Assembly (NCBI GenBank): GCA_037176845.1
Contig: JAYKXP010000082.1
Span: 124,001 to 188,000, forward strand
Direction of reading: 5' to 3'
Source: Paramarasmius palmivorus
Lineage: Eukaryota > Basidiomycota > Agaricomycetes > Agaricales > Marasmiaceae
Length of the DNA: 64,000 nucleotides
Shown in pieces: positions 45,523-56,356 of this stretch (the stretch's first letter is position 1; the number at the start of each line of letters is the position of its first letter). The position numbers and the translations under genes are program-made. The notes under the pieces were generated by a model that searched no databases, was not told where the DNA came from, and worked only from the letters and a program-made list of their open reading frames with translations.

Positions 45523-47375
45523 TTGCATTTCTTGTTTTCGTTGCTTTCTGCTGTGTTGTGCCTGCTTTTCGTCTGCTTTGCTATATGCTACATACTCCAA
45601 ACCTGCTACCAGTACTATCAGTGTCAAACATTTCTTTACTATACCCCTTTGCTATACCTGCATATCGCTTTCGAGTCGTGCTATCTTGATCATCACAGTT
45701 TTCTGTCGTACAAACTGCATACCGTACACTCATTGTCTTCTTGCTATTATCACCGACCCATATTCAGATATATCATCTTGCTATGATCTGAAGTTGAATA
45801 CACTTGTGCTCCGATATACCTCACACGTTGCCTTCAAACTGTTTTGCATGTGAAACTCTATGGTCATTGACATTCTCAACGCCTGAGCACGCTCCCCAAG
45901 ACCCTTCGTAGGGTCGGAGATGTGTCCCTTCCGACTACCGATAATGGAGCAACGATTAATGGAAATTCGTTCAAGTGTAGCATGAAAGTCACCGTGACCC
46001 TCTGACCTCATGTGTTTGAATAGGAAAGCAGTAGACGGGATATCGTTGTCGCTGGAACACCTCGGGGTTTCTTACGGCAACATCAATATCTACTTTCGAG
46101 ACGTCGAACCATAACGATGCAGTGCCTGAGCATGGCAGACATAGCAATAGATGGAGGCATGGCCTCCGATATGTTCTGGATTCACAGAACTTGGACGAAG
46201 GACTTTGCATACGACTTGTACGGACAAATGAGAAGCGACCATAGCTGAGATTTTTTGGTATTGTCAACGTGGGGGGAGTGTAGTGATGAAATATAGCCCA
46301 GCGCTGAGCCGGTGGCGATAAGCATCTCCGGATCCCTGAACCTTGTACGACGGTATTGAAGTCCAAAGAAGTGGAATCCGATGATTCCTGCAGGTCCCGG
46401 TTCTCCCTTGTTTTTATCAGCTTCAAAAATAGATATATCAAGTAACATACTACACGCGCTGAGTACATCGAAATCCTCAGCAAAGCTTCCGTGTACCGCC
46501 TCCGAATCCCCAACGAAATTCTACTGTACCCTAACCCCGCTGGCATAAGCTCAGTTCCCCAATCTCCGCTCCCTGCCCTGATTCTGCCCGCTTCCCATGT
46601 TTTACCAAGTGATAAACAATAGAACTCCCTCACACTGGCTTCTACCAAGCTTCTATGCCCAAACTGGAGTTCATAGTCGTCAAAACTTGAATAGAACGAG
46701 ATGAACTCCTGGAACGTACCATAGACCCGTGAAACATGTCCTCTTCAATTCCAGACGTGTATCGCAGCATCTGGAACGATGGTAAGTGTCGAGCCAAGGT
46801 CACGGACACGGAATGGTGGAAGATAGAAGAAACGAAGGGGACGTGGAAGAAAGATCTGTTGTAGAAGCCGGAGTGCACGGACCGACGGCGGCGACCCTCG
46901 GCAACCCGACAACTCTTCGAAGTTGTCTCTGACCTACTTTCTTGGATAGCATGATGCCCAAACCCTAGTCTAACGAACTAGGTAACGGAAAGCGGAAATT
47001 TGGCCTTCACTTATCGTACACTCGTCGTACGATCATCGTCCATTGCGAAATGGCGCTCTGAAAGAACATTTATCCGGATCCGGATCAACATGATTTTTGG
47101 ATACTGATAAGATTCCTTTTTGGGCCGAGATACCGTCCTTTTTCTTTGTCCAATCCGGCCCAAAAAGTAATATACTTCCTTTGAACCTTCCAGGGGCGGA
47201 AAGGAAGCCTATCATGTCCCAGAAACGAGTGGTTTTTAGCAGTCGGAAAGTCAGTCTATTCGGTCGTGGGTACTAGCTATTTTTCGGGCCGCATACATAT
47301 TGCATCCTTTATCCTTTTCCCTATCATTTCCTTTTAAATATCTGGGCCCGGATAATTGGGGGAGCAAGTCGTGAT
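45523..47375. other. Intergenic region; an unresolved minus-strand coding candidate
   Basis: About 1.85 kb. On the minus strand, frames at 46878-46642, 46648-45989 and 46448-46182 are open and may be parts of one spliced gene (for example IIGFHFFGLQYRRTRF in one frame), but I could not build a consistent exon chain and recognise no family. The 5' part near 46900-47370 appears non-coding. Confidence 0.3.
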
Positions 47376-47377
47376 TA

Positions 47378-47615
47378 GTGGCGGTCACAGTGGGCGGTTC
47401 ACCCTCCACTCCTCGATTCAAAGCTTGACGGGACGTTTGAAACGAAGGACTGTCAGTTTCTCATGACCGGCTCATTCTAAAATCCGTTTTTTGTCGAAGG
47501 TTTTGAACCAAAGACGTAATGAGTTCCGCTTCAAAACACGGTTCGGATTTCAAGGTCGTTTGAAACCCGCGTTGAATATTTGAATCGCGAGAGGAATGCA
47601 TACTGTGACCGCCAC
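47378..47615. mobile_element. Small mariner-like MITE with TA target duplication
   Basis: The ends are inverted copies: GTGGCGGTCACAGT at 47378-47391 and its reverse complement at 47602-47615. Likeness between the arms goes on more weakly for about 50 bases (both arms hold GATTCAAA and GTTTGAAAC/GTTTCAAAC words). TA stands directly outside each end (47376-47377 and 47616-47617), as expected for Tc1/mariner insertion. The 238-base element is too short to code for a transposase. Confidence 0.6.
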
Positions 47616-47851
47616 TATTCACAATGTCAATGGGTGCTCTACTGCGTCCGAACAAAGTAGGTCAATGTTACACAATCCTTAAAGTCCAAGAGGGCATGTA
47701 GACAGGAATCAGCACCGACTAAAGAGAGGTGGTCCTTGGCATGTTGTCTCCTTGGCGAAGAACCAACGCCTGCCAGACTCGGGTGTTTTATGGATATCGA
47801 AACCGACAGTACTTCGAGATTGGGGTACGTATATACAGCCAGTTAGACTAC

Positions 47852-48969
47852 CTATTCATGGAGCGTAAACCCATCGCTGTCATTCTCCTTGTCAGTTAGT
47901 TCCAGTTTCGGAATCTTGAGATCTTTGTTTGGCGGAAAACAAAAACACATATGTTGAACCTCCTCGAGTTCCTTCACATATGGGACAGCCAAATGAGTCT
48001 GGTATGGTTGCACATATATGAGTCGCCAGTCTTTGAGAGGAGGTACGCCATCAAAGTTTTGGCGGAGATCAAGGAGTTGCTTGGAAAGCGGATGCTCTTC
48101 AGTAATAGTGAATTGGAGTAAATGTAGGACTTTCCGCCCGTGAACGATCTCGAGGAAAAACGCATCATGATCGCAGCTTCTCGTTGACGAGTGGAAGGGG
48201 ATATAGAGGGGTTCCTGGATACAACTATTGCAGAACCTAGTTGCCCCTGGTTCGGTACCGGGCCTCCATGGATTTGAGTGTAATACTCATCGGCTTCTCC
48301 AAGCTTCTACGTCGAGCGTCTTGTAGTGTCTGTTTAGACGAACTAGAACCATAGGGAGTATGCCACTGTGACACTCGAGTTTGACGCTTTTTTGGAGAGG
48401 AGGCCGCGTCAGCACTGCCCTTTCGTTTCGCGGGTACCTTGACAGTATGTCCTCCTCCTGTCGTGCTACCCTTTGATTGATTCATGACAACCTGAACGAA
48501 CAGTAATTTCGTCATGATTACCGACACCATTCTCGAATACAAACTACAGGCTTGTAAGGCTGAAGTTTGTGTCCAGCATTTGATCGAGAGCGTGCACTTC
48601 GTAAACAACGCCTGCCAGGCTTCTGGACCGCCCTACCCCACTGAGATGCTCGAATAGAGCCAGTCGTTGCTGGCGTTTGATTTTGAGGAGACGGGCTCGT
48701 ACATAATCTGCTACTCCCTCGCTAAGAAGATGCTTCTCGCGTGGGGCTAACGGATCCGATGGGTCGGTTCGATCTTCGTACAGAATCGTGTGTGACAGGT
48801 CCGGCGCATCTGTTGTTGGGGTTACAATAAGATCTAAAAGATTCCGAACTTGTTCGTCCGAAAGGCCTAGTATACGAGTTCGGCCGAGTATTTCTCGTCG
48901 GGGAAGGTTTTGTACGCGTGCGCTCGATTCGATCCCCGAGTAGGCGGTGAGCGGATGGAATGGGGCCAA
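47852..48969 (-). pseudogene. Crinkler/RHS-type nuclease-domain relic
   Basis: Coding blocks on the minus strand: 48969-48544 carries VADYVRARLLKIKRQQRLAL and RSLAGVVYEVHALDQ; 48520-48237 is a basic, Ser/Lys-rich linker (KVPAKRKGSADAASSPKKR); about 48217-47852 carries DHDAFFLEIVHGRKVLHLLQ and FTITEEHPLSKQL. The order AG-x-x-(F/Y)E, basic insert, D-A-F-F and L-x-x-Q-F-T is one I associate with the C-terminal nuclease-like domain of mushroom Crinkler/RHS proteins, where Q-x-T stands in place of the usual E-x-K. The P-loop part is absent, no in-frame ATG opens the first block, and the joins between blocks do not splice cleanly. I therefore call it a truncated relic. The family assignment rests on motif memory and is moderate. 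Confidence 0.45.
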
Positions 48970-49535
48970 TCTTCACCGATTGGCCGGTGGCAATATCGTC
49001 GCCCATTTTGCATGTTTAGAAGAGCTGCTGCCGGACTACCATTGTGAAATTGTGATGTGAAGTTACAAGTCCAATGCATGCTTGGAGACGTACCCTCGAT
49101 ATCGGTATACTCGTCCTAGTGAGCAACACTTCGATGGAAGCTTCAACTCGACTGTGCAATTGGAGGTATTGTGTGCACAGCTTTGGTGACAATACGCACG
49201 GGACAATTCAGCTGGGAGACGCGTCATGTGATGATTTAAGTCGGCAGGTGGCACTTGGTGCGTCATGTCTATTGTTGTCGAGTATTCTGGGTTTCAGGAG
49301 TGCCAGGAGGAGACGATGTTTAGCATCTGTGAACTGTGTTAGCGCCGCAAAAAGTGGTGAACTTCATCCCTGAGACTCATCCGAATCTGAGAGTTGGGTC
49401 ATTGGCGGACTCAAAGCTCTTGATGAGAACAAAATAAGAGGAGATAATTTGCCATTATACAATAGTGTAGGCTTTTTTTCTCGGCAACGTCGATACAAGA
49501 TGAAAAATCGAAAAATGGATTTGCCTAAAGATTTA

Positions 49536-49985
49536 TCAACTATCGCACGTTGAGTGTCTAGCAGACAACCGCTCATGCGCTACCGATAGCCGGGCTGACG
49601 TGATTATCTGCGCGCATCGAGTGCAGATGACGATGGTTAGGACTCGCAAATTGTTCTCAGCGCCATTCTCATTAAGAAGGTTGCTATTGCATGGTCTGAG
49701 GGGCGCGCGGGGGTGTGTGTTCGCCATAGTCGTTATACGGGAGGAAATAGTTTGATCTATGGGGGTGCTAGCCGGAATGTAGTCGTCAGGTTTCATGGTT
49801 TTGGCAAGGTCATCGTAGGTCAAGGTATCTGGCTCCTTAGTATTTCCCCAGTGCTGAGTCCAGTACTTGTGTACTTTGTTGGATGAACCGACGTTAACCC
49901 AGCCGTTTTCCAATGAGAAGGACATGGTGTTGTGAGAGGAGATGGTAACGTCACACCCGTGACACGATTTATCAGCACGTGGCAC
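49536..49985 (-). CDS. Hypothetical small protein divergent from UBE2S
   Basis: An open frame on the minus strand starting at 49985 or, more likely, at the second Met at 49925 (MSFSLENGWVNVGSSNKVHK). The first 60 residues after it look protein-like (YWTQHWGNTKEPDTLTYDDL), while the rest is less so, and an intron toward the 3' end is possible. No family is recognised. The start lies 106-166 bases from the UBE2S start on the opposite strand, so the two would share a promoter region. Confidence 0.35.
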   Translation of the reverse strand: MPRADKSCHGCDVTISSHNTMSFSLENGWVNVGSSNKVHKYWTQHWGNTKEPDTLTYDDLAKTMKPDDYIPASTPIDQTISSRITTMANTHPRAPLRPCNSNLLNENGAENNLRVLTIVICTRCAQIITSARLSVAHERLSARHSTCDS

Positions 49986-50090
49986 TGAAACGCCGACGGC
50001 ATCCTTGGTTGAACTTGAACCTCTTGCAGCTTTCTACGCAAGACTTGATTCTACTCCCTTTCTCCCTTGTATTCTGCCTTCATTTCACTC

Positions 50091-51203
50091 ATGGTGAGCT
50101 AGAAATTCAGTTCAAATCCATTCCGCCACTTATCTTACAACTCGAACAGTCTGTTTCTCCAGCGGCGATGCGCAGGCTCATGCGCGAAATCAGCGAGATG
50201 AAGAAAAACCCTCCGGAGGGCATACGCGTACAGACGAGCGAGGATAACCTCTTGGATGTCGTTGGTATAATTCAAGGCCCTGGTGAGCCCATTGTCTATT
50301 TCAACGACGCGTGAAGACTAATGTCTCTCAGAGGGCACACCTTACGCGGGCGGATACTTTAAAGTCAAGTTCCGATTCACAGAAGAATTTCCTCAAGCGC
50401 CCCCGAAATGTGCGTCTCATGTTTTGCAGTGCCTTCTCAAAGGCCCTGCTAACTAATCAACGGTCTTAACAGGTTCCTTCATGACCAAAATCTTCCATCC
50501 AAACGTTTCTTCGTCCGGCGAAATCTGTGTCAATACGCTCAAGAAAGACTGGAAGTCGACATACGGAATCTGTCACATTCTAGTCACCATCAAATGCCTT
50601 CTCATATATCCCAATCCAGAGTCGGCACTTGACGAGGAAGCTGGCAAACTCTTGCTCGAAAACTACAAATCCTACTGCGACCGGGCGAAGCTCATCACCA
50701 GCGTCCATGCCACACCCCGCGTGAGACCTGCAGAGTTCGATACACCTTCTGCGGAGGAGGATCAAAAAGCCGAAAGTTCAACCACATCTACAACGACTAC
50801 AGCAGTTTCCTCGCCTATCAAGGCCTCTATCCCATCTACCATTTCTACCCAGCCCCCAATGTCAACCAACCTCAACCTTCCCATATCCATTACCACGCCG
50901 TCCGGCCCACGCAAATCCCTATCGCCGGCACCCCAGACCCATGCTTTACCGTTAACCTCATCTCCATCGAACATCTCCAGCGAAAAGGCGGCGGACATAC
51001 GGGGAAGACACACATCACCGGCTCCTTTGAGTACAGCGGATTCGAACGTGGACTCGAGCAATAAAATGACGCCTGGCGGAACTGGTATGGCAAAGACCGC
51101 TCTCGGTTCGGGTGGTTTACCACCGGCCAAGGCTGTGAAGAGAGCAGCCGGTGGGGGTGCGACTAATGCAGAAAAAAGGAAGAAGGCATTGAAGCGGCTG
51201 TAA
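50091..51203 (+). CDS. UBE2S: Ubiquitin-conjugating enzyme E2 S (APC/C elongating E2)
   Basis: Four exons (50091-50093, 50150-50282, 50332-50409, 50473-51203) give a 314-residue model in full phase; the first coding exon is the ATG alone. The UBC fold is clear: [16 protein letters not shown], the HPNV and [12 protein letters not shown] motif with catalytic Cys near residue 90, and [20 protein letters not shown], which matches UBE2S more closely than other E2s. A long Ser/Thr/Pro-rich linker follows, and the protein ends in [10 protein letters not shown], like the basic Leu-Arg tail by which UBE2S docks on the anaphase-promoting complex. UBE2S extends Lys11-linked ubiquitin chains on APC/C substrates in mitosis. 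The enzyme is missing in budding yeast but known in other fungi (family knowledge). Confidence 0.9.
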
Positions 51204-51589
51204 TGAAGTTGTGACGCGGGGCGAGGTCCAAGTACCATTCATTCATTCACTTTCTTTTTCACACTCGTTTGGGTACCGATGGGTGTCGTGTGTGGATGTG
51301 TATTTTGAAGTTGTCTCTCCTGTGAACGTTCTCTAATCTGACGAACATTTGATTTGTTACTTTACATGGATCTCCTCCCCCGGGTCTTATCTATACGTGT
51401 TATTTTATTTGTCTCCTTGTCCCTGTTCCTTCACCCGTGTTGTGTTCATACTACTAATGCCACATTCTCCGCCGGAAAGCGTCTGAAGTGCTTTGACGTC
51501 ATATAGCGGTCTCAACCTGATGTGTTAGGTTTGAAACGAGTAGGAGGATGGGCAGTACTATCATGGTTTCATACCTGTCATAGCTTTTC

Positions 51590-52014
51590 GCCTGATCTTC
51601 AATTAAGGTTCAAGATACGACTGCTTTCCTGTGTATCGAGACCTGTCTCCTGCAGCTGCAGGAAGACAAAGAAGTTCAACTTGTCATCACATCTGATTGT
51701 TCATCACAATGCAATGCATGATCGTCAACATCTGGATCTCAGGCGGCGTTTTAGTGGCGCATAGGCTACAAGCCTACACCATGCCCTGCCATCGCTTTGT
51801 ATTTTCTAGCCGCATGTTGATAGCGACGCTTTGTTCTTTGCTAGGTACCAACCATTGGATGAATTCGGGTAGTCAGAATTCGAGCTGCGTGTCCGTTGTG
51901 GGTCCAGTATTAATTGATTGATAGCATATTGATTGATCCTAGCACAACAACAAAGATGTCCACATATAGCGAATATAGCGATGCGACAATAACGTGATGT
52001 ACGAAAGCAGAACA
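51590..52014. repeat. Dispersed repeat, copy A
   Basis: This stretch resembles 55957-56346 in the same orientation. Shared words include GCCTGATCTTCAAT near the left end, CTGTGTATCGAGA, CTAGGTACCAACCATTGGAT in the middle and GATGTACGAAAGCAGAACA at the right end. Between them the likeness is patchy, with small gaps. In copy B the right end abuts the 3' end of the minus-strand P-loop gene; here it abuts a short minus-strand frame. Confidence 0.8.
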
Positions 52015-52131
52015 GTCAGAAGAAAATTGAGGTGCCGATTCTGGTTGCGAAGCTTTTCGATACAATCCCCCTTCGTTCGGAAAGCGGTTGATTCAAGGGT
52101 TGACGTTGATTGGGTTGAGGTACCAGCCTTG

Positions 52132-52398
52132 TTAAGTACTGAGTTGAGTGACCAGAGCGCTGAGATCTGCCAGTGAGAGGCGCTGAGCGTCACGGCGAGT
52201 TACGATCAGTGTGACAGCACCACTTGGACCCACACCTCGATATGCCCAACAGGGTACAAAGCCTACGTAACCGTAACGACGGAAACACGCTTTGTTTCTG
52301 CCCTTCTGTTCCTTTTCGATAGCACTTGAGAACTCGCGTCTCTGTTTCGTCCCTTCAGATGTTGTTGCCTCCACAAAGTTGGTTACCATTGTCTTCAA
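52132..52398 (-). CDS. Short unassigned frame, possible gene remnant
   Basis: An 88-codon frame opening with an ATG, divergent from the P-loop gene that starts at 52501 (about 100 bases apart). It holds PSGAVTLIVTRRDAQRLSLA and no known motif. Its place between repeat copy A and a plus-strand P-loop gene matches the place of the full minus-strand P-loop gene in the second unit, so it may be what replaced or remains of such a gene. I see no sequence likeness to that gene. It may be chance. Confidence 0.2.
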   Translation of the reverse strand: MKTMVTNFVEATTSEGTKQRREFSSAIEKEQKGRNKACFRRYGYVGFVPCWAYRGVGPSGAVTLIVTRRDAQRLSLADLSALVTQLST

Positions 52399-52500
52399 AA
52401 TTAAACCTTAATTCGCTGATATAACGACAGCACTTCCAAAGGATGATACTCAATACACATTAAATCTTCCCTCTTGACTTCTACTTCACACTTCAACTCG

Positions 52501-54740
52501 ATGATTGCTCAGGAAAGGCTCATAGCTTTCTCGCTCGAAGGGACCTCCCCAGAAGCGATTAGACTTTTCCATGTTCAGAGCATGCAAGGCGAGTCAAGTT
52601 CACTGTCGTTCCGGCACTAATACTAATACACAACATGGTGTAGGGCCACCAGCCGACCCAGTCCAAGTGATCATGGCCGAGCTACAGTTCCTAAGGGATG
52701 AATATCCAAGAATGGCGCAACTCGTGCGCGGCGAGATGCGACTGGCGCAATGGACCCCTCCAGAAGGCTGCCCACACTCCGAGCATATCCTTAGCTTAGG
52801 CGTACCGGAGCATCGGCTTTACGAAGGCCCTGGTGGCTCATTCCCTAATCTACTCCTCCACGAGTTGGGGAGTTTGTCGCAGACTTCTGGCACCGTTAAT
52901 ACCATCCTCAAAGCTCTCTTTGAAAACGGGGACGATCGGTATGTGCAAGTCTTGTACGAGATCGTATTTCTATTGAACAATGTTTCCACTTTAGGTTGCT
53001 TCTGAACTGCTCCGGCTCAGGGAAAACACGTTTACTTCTGGAGGGGTTGTGCCTGCATTGGGGTTTATACTTCTCCTGTGCAAGTGATACCTCTGTTGGC
53101 TCCATGGATCTCTTCGACACCATGACACATGGCTTACCTCAGGAAGGACTTACTCCTCGACCCGACCTGGCCGACTCGACTTCTATCCGAAAAAACCATG
53201 ACATTGCGGCACGTAAACTTTCAGAAGTCCTATTGGCGCGCCTATTACTTCTCCAATACTTCCTTTCCCTAATCGACCAAGTCGGAGAAGAGCACAAGCA
53301 GAGGTGGCTATACCTTCAATTACAGCCTACCTTACTCGGACACGACGAAACCCGACCCATTGATATTTTTCATGCTTGTACAAGGCGCCTATCGTCGAAG
53401 AAAATGTCTTCTGCGCAGCTGACAGCCGCCATTCACCACGTATTGAAGGATATATCGCGGAAAATTGGCCGACGTATCACTGTTGTCATCGATGAGGCCC
53501 AGTCAGCCGTCGACCTCCATTCCTTCGCCTTTACATCGCAACGTCAGACATATCGGCCTGCGCTTCGAGAACTGCTTGAAGTCTGGGGAAAGCTGATGCC
53601 AGATACGACGAACACCTCTTCTTTGAGGGCCATTGCCACCAATTATATTATAAGTGGAACAGGCTTTGATCAGAGGCTTATCATGGAGGCACTGTCGTCC
53701 ACTGGATACAAATCGAAGAACGTGTCCTCGTGGTATTTCACAGGTAGCTTCGATTCGCAAAAGGCGCAGTCGGACTATGTGTACAAGTTCCTTCCACCTG
53801 CTCTTAGGCAGTCAGACGAGGGCAGGGCGCTGATGAGGAAGATGTTCTTCTGGCTTCGTGGCAGGTATGCCGTTACTCTGTTATTTCTATTCAGCTGTAG
53901 TGACATCTCTGTTGCTTAGGCATCGGTTCACAGCTCAATTCATGGCATTGCTCCTATACAACGGGTTTGCTAGGCCGCATGACCTGCTCGATGAATACAT
54001 CGAGGCTCTCGGGGAGTTTCGGCCAACGGACGCCAGAACTTCTACATATAATGGACGACTTCAGCACAACCCTGGGGATAGTTCACCAGTTGAGATACCC
54101 CTTATTCAATTTCAGCCCCTCGATTTCGAGAAAGTTCAAAACCGTATGTATACCTCACATTGACTCGAACATACCCGAAATCACTGACTCATACACATTA
54201 GATGGCTTCATTTTGGCAAACCTCAAGAATTTGTGCCATGCATATGTCTTGCATGGTGTATATCCTGATGTCCTCAGGGATGGCCAGCTGGATTATGTCC
54301 AATCTGGAATTGGGCGGATCCAAACCCATAGAGATGCGAATGTTATCACAGTCATTGAGCCTCTTGTGCTGTTTGCATGCTTCAGATGGCTTGATAGATT
54401 GGAACCCCATACGGAGCCTAAATCTCACGAGAAACTGGAACAACTGGCAAAGAAAACTCCGGTACAGCTCGAGGAATGTCTGCGCACGTCCGTTGATTCA
54501 TCGGATATCTACGAAAGATTATCACTTTACGATGTCGCTGAGCTGAAGGATCAGCTCGAGCATTTCCGCGCTTTGCCCGGCGCGATGGACGTCATACCGA
54601 ACAGCGCGGGTCGATCCAGCAGGGAAGACCTATATGATCAGCTTCTGGGAGCTTGCAAAGCGTTCCATCGTCACGTCCTCGACTCTCGAAGTGATTCAAT
54701 GTCCTCGGATGAAGCTATGGAGGTTGACGGCACTCCATAG
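52501..54740 (+). CDS. Crinkler/RHS-type P-loop protein, nuclease domain deleted
   Basis: Five exons (52501-52588, 52644-52938, 52995-53864, 53920-54143, 54202-54740) give 671 residues in full phase. It is a close paralog of the gene at 59889-63212. The P-loop NTPase has Walker A SGSGKT (about 134-139), preceded by LLLN and followed by RLLLEGLCLHWGLYF, and Walker B VVIDEAQSAVD. After VIEPLVLFACFRWLDRLEP the paralog runs on for about 280 residues containing the PD-(D/E)xK-like region. Here the frame jumps directly to the common C-terminal helix part (KLEQLAKKTPVQLEE). The first intron has a GC donor, as in the paralog. Proteins of this type are intracellular effectors or conflict proteins in which the NTPase is thought to control a nuclease (family knowledge). 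Without the nuclease this one could act as a regulator or decoy (inference). Confidence 0.75.
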
Positions 54741-54845
54741 ATCGATGAGGATGGACGGATCGTGATGGATGTTGACGAGGACTTGTAGCGTGAAACTGGG
54801 GGCTGGAAAGAACAGACGGGAGCTCAAGCCATGGAACGGAAATAA
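54741..54845 (+). other. Fossil of the lost basic tail after an early stop
   Basis: Downstream of the stop at 54738-54740 the same frame still resembles the paralog's tail: IDEDGRIVMDVDED corresponds to LDEDGQVVMDVDED in the gene at 59889, and a GCTGGAAAGAACAGACGGGAGCT stretch corresponds to the part coding AGKNKREL. A second stop follows in between. The coding end has thus been shortened by about 40 residues, removing a Lys/Arg-rich end that could be a nuclear signal. Confidence 0.75.
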
Positions 54846-55351
54846 AGCTACTTGAATCATATCCTAGGCTAATACAATAATTGTACATTTCAATGATGCA
54901 ACGCACTTTACTTAACGTGTTTGAATACTTGAAAATTTGGAATATCTAAATAGTTTCAAAGTACATACTCGGACAGAGGCAGCAAACTCAAAATTGGCTA
55001 GCCAGATTTCAGATTGAAGAAACGTTGATTTTATTAAGTCATTCATTGATTTCATGTGCTGAGAGAAGGACCACAGATACGCCGGTTGGAACGCGTCTCG
55101 GATGCGTCGGGGACCGTGACGGTTTGTCGACGTGCCGTGGACGTCCCGCGAGTGATCCACGGCAAATTGAGATATTCCCTGGCATTCTCCTAGCTGTCGG
55201 GAACCACCTTTCTCGCAGCGCTCCGTAGTCCTTCAAACGGCGGTCTCAGATTGTCCGTGGAATGGATTAGACTGCATCAGAAGTGATTCGGGCGCAAACA
55301 GACGTGTCAGCCTGAGATCACAACCATAACCCCATCAGTAAGTTAACAATT

Positions 55352-55930
55352 TGCCTTCGGGCCTTTTCGGGCCTTTCCGGCCTTTTCGACCTTTTCGCAG
55401 GCCAACGGTCGAAAGGTCGAAAAGGCTGATGACTTGACATTCGAGATACAATAAATGTATATACAATGACTATTCTATGAATTCATAGGATGTATGATTA
55501 ACATATTTTTTGACATAGTATGCCTGGAAGGTGTCCAAAGCGTCCGAAAAATGGAACAGCAGATTACCCGTTTCTTGATACCAGTGCCGATTCCCGCACT
55601 TGCTCAGGCTTGGCTTCTTCTTGGTTCTTTGACTTAGATGCCTCCAATTTTGTGTCCTATGTAATACTAATCCTAGTATATCACATATCTAGTCTATATA
55701 TATGAAATGATTTTTGGTCCACGGTCAGTTTGACGACGAAGCGACCTTTCGGGAGAGGTACCTAGCCTGCCGCCTGCCGCCTTTGGCACCTTTTCGGCCT
55801 TTACTAGGGTCTCCTCGGACCGAAAAAATTGGCCGACCTTTAGGTAAAGTGGGTCTAGCCTGCCACCTTTGGCCAGCGTGCCGAAAAGGTTGCCTGCGTG
55901 TCGCTGGCGTGCCGAAAAAGGGCATGATGT
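55352..55930. repeat. Iterated CCTTTTCGG-type words and hairpin-forming stretch
   Basis: At 55355-55425 the words GGGCCTTTTC, GGCCTTTTCG and GACCTTTTCG follow each other, then AACGGTCGAAAGGTCGAAAAGGC, which is nearly the reverse complement of the preceding GCCTTTTCGACCTTTTCG, so the DNA can fold on itself. A second block at 55745-55925 again holds GCACCTTTTCGGCC, ACCGAAAAAATTGGCC and GTGCCGAAAAGG in both orientations. No coding likeness. It may be a simple satellite-like repeat or remains of inverted-repeat elements. Confidence 0.6.
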
Positions 55931-55956
55931 AAACTTACTGATGCCCCCCTGATAGG

Positions 55957-56346
55957 CCTGATCTTCAATCAAAGCCTCCGGGGCACGACTAGTTCCCTGT
56001 GTATCGAGATACGGAATTTCAACAAGTCGCCATCGTTCATCACAATGCTTGTGGAACCCCGTTTCCTCCATAACGGAGTTGTGTATCTATCTGACAAAAA
56101 GGCGCCTTAGTGGCACATAGGCTACCCCATGCTGCCATTGCTTTGTATGTCAGGACGCACGTTGATGGTGACGCAGCAACGCTGTGTTGTTTGCTAGGTA
56201 CCAACCATTGGATCAAAGCGCGTAGGTATCCGCGTGTATGTTGTGGGTCCAACATTGATTGCGATATAGCAAATTGATTGACCCTACAACAACAACGATA
56301 TCCATACATAGCAATATGACAACGAGATGTACGAAAGCAGAACAAT
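55957..56346. repeat. Dispersed repeat, copy B (3' flank of the minus-strand P-loop gene)
   Basis: It resembles 51590-52014 in the same orientation with shared words GCCTGATCTTCAAT, CTGTGTATCGAGA, TTAGTGGC(A/G)CATAGGCTAC, CTAGGTACCAACCATTGGAT and GATGTACGAAAGCAGAACA. It ends about ten bases from the stop codon of the minus-strand gene at 56357, so it is the 3' untranslated or downstream part of that gene. Confidence 0.8.
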
Positions 56347-56356
56347 AACAAAACTA

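Noticed and set aside
50762..51238. Minus-strand frame of 158 codons over UBE2S
   Set aside because: It overlaps the low-complexity linker of UBE2S, whose exon model is firm, and has no likeness to anything.
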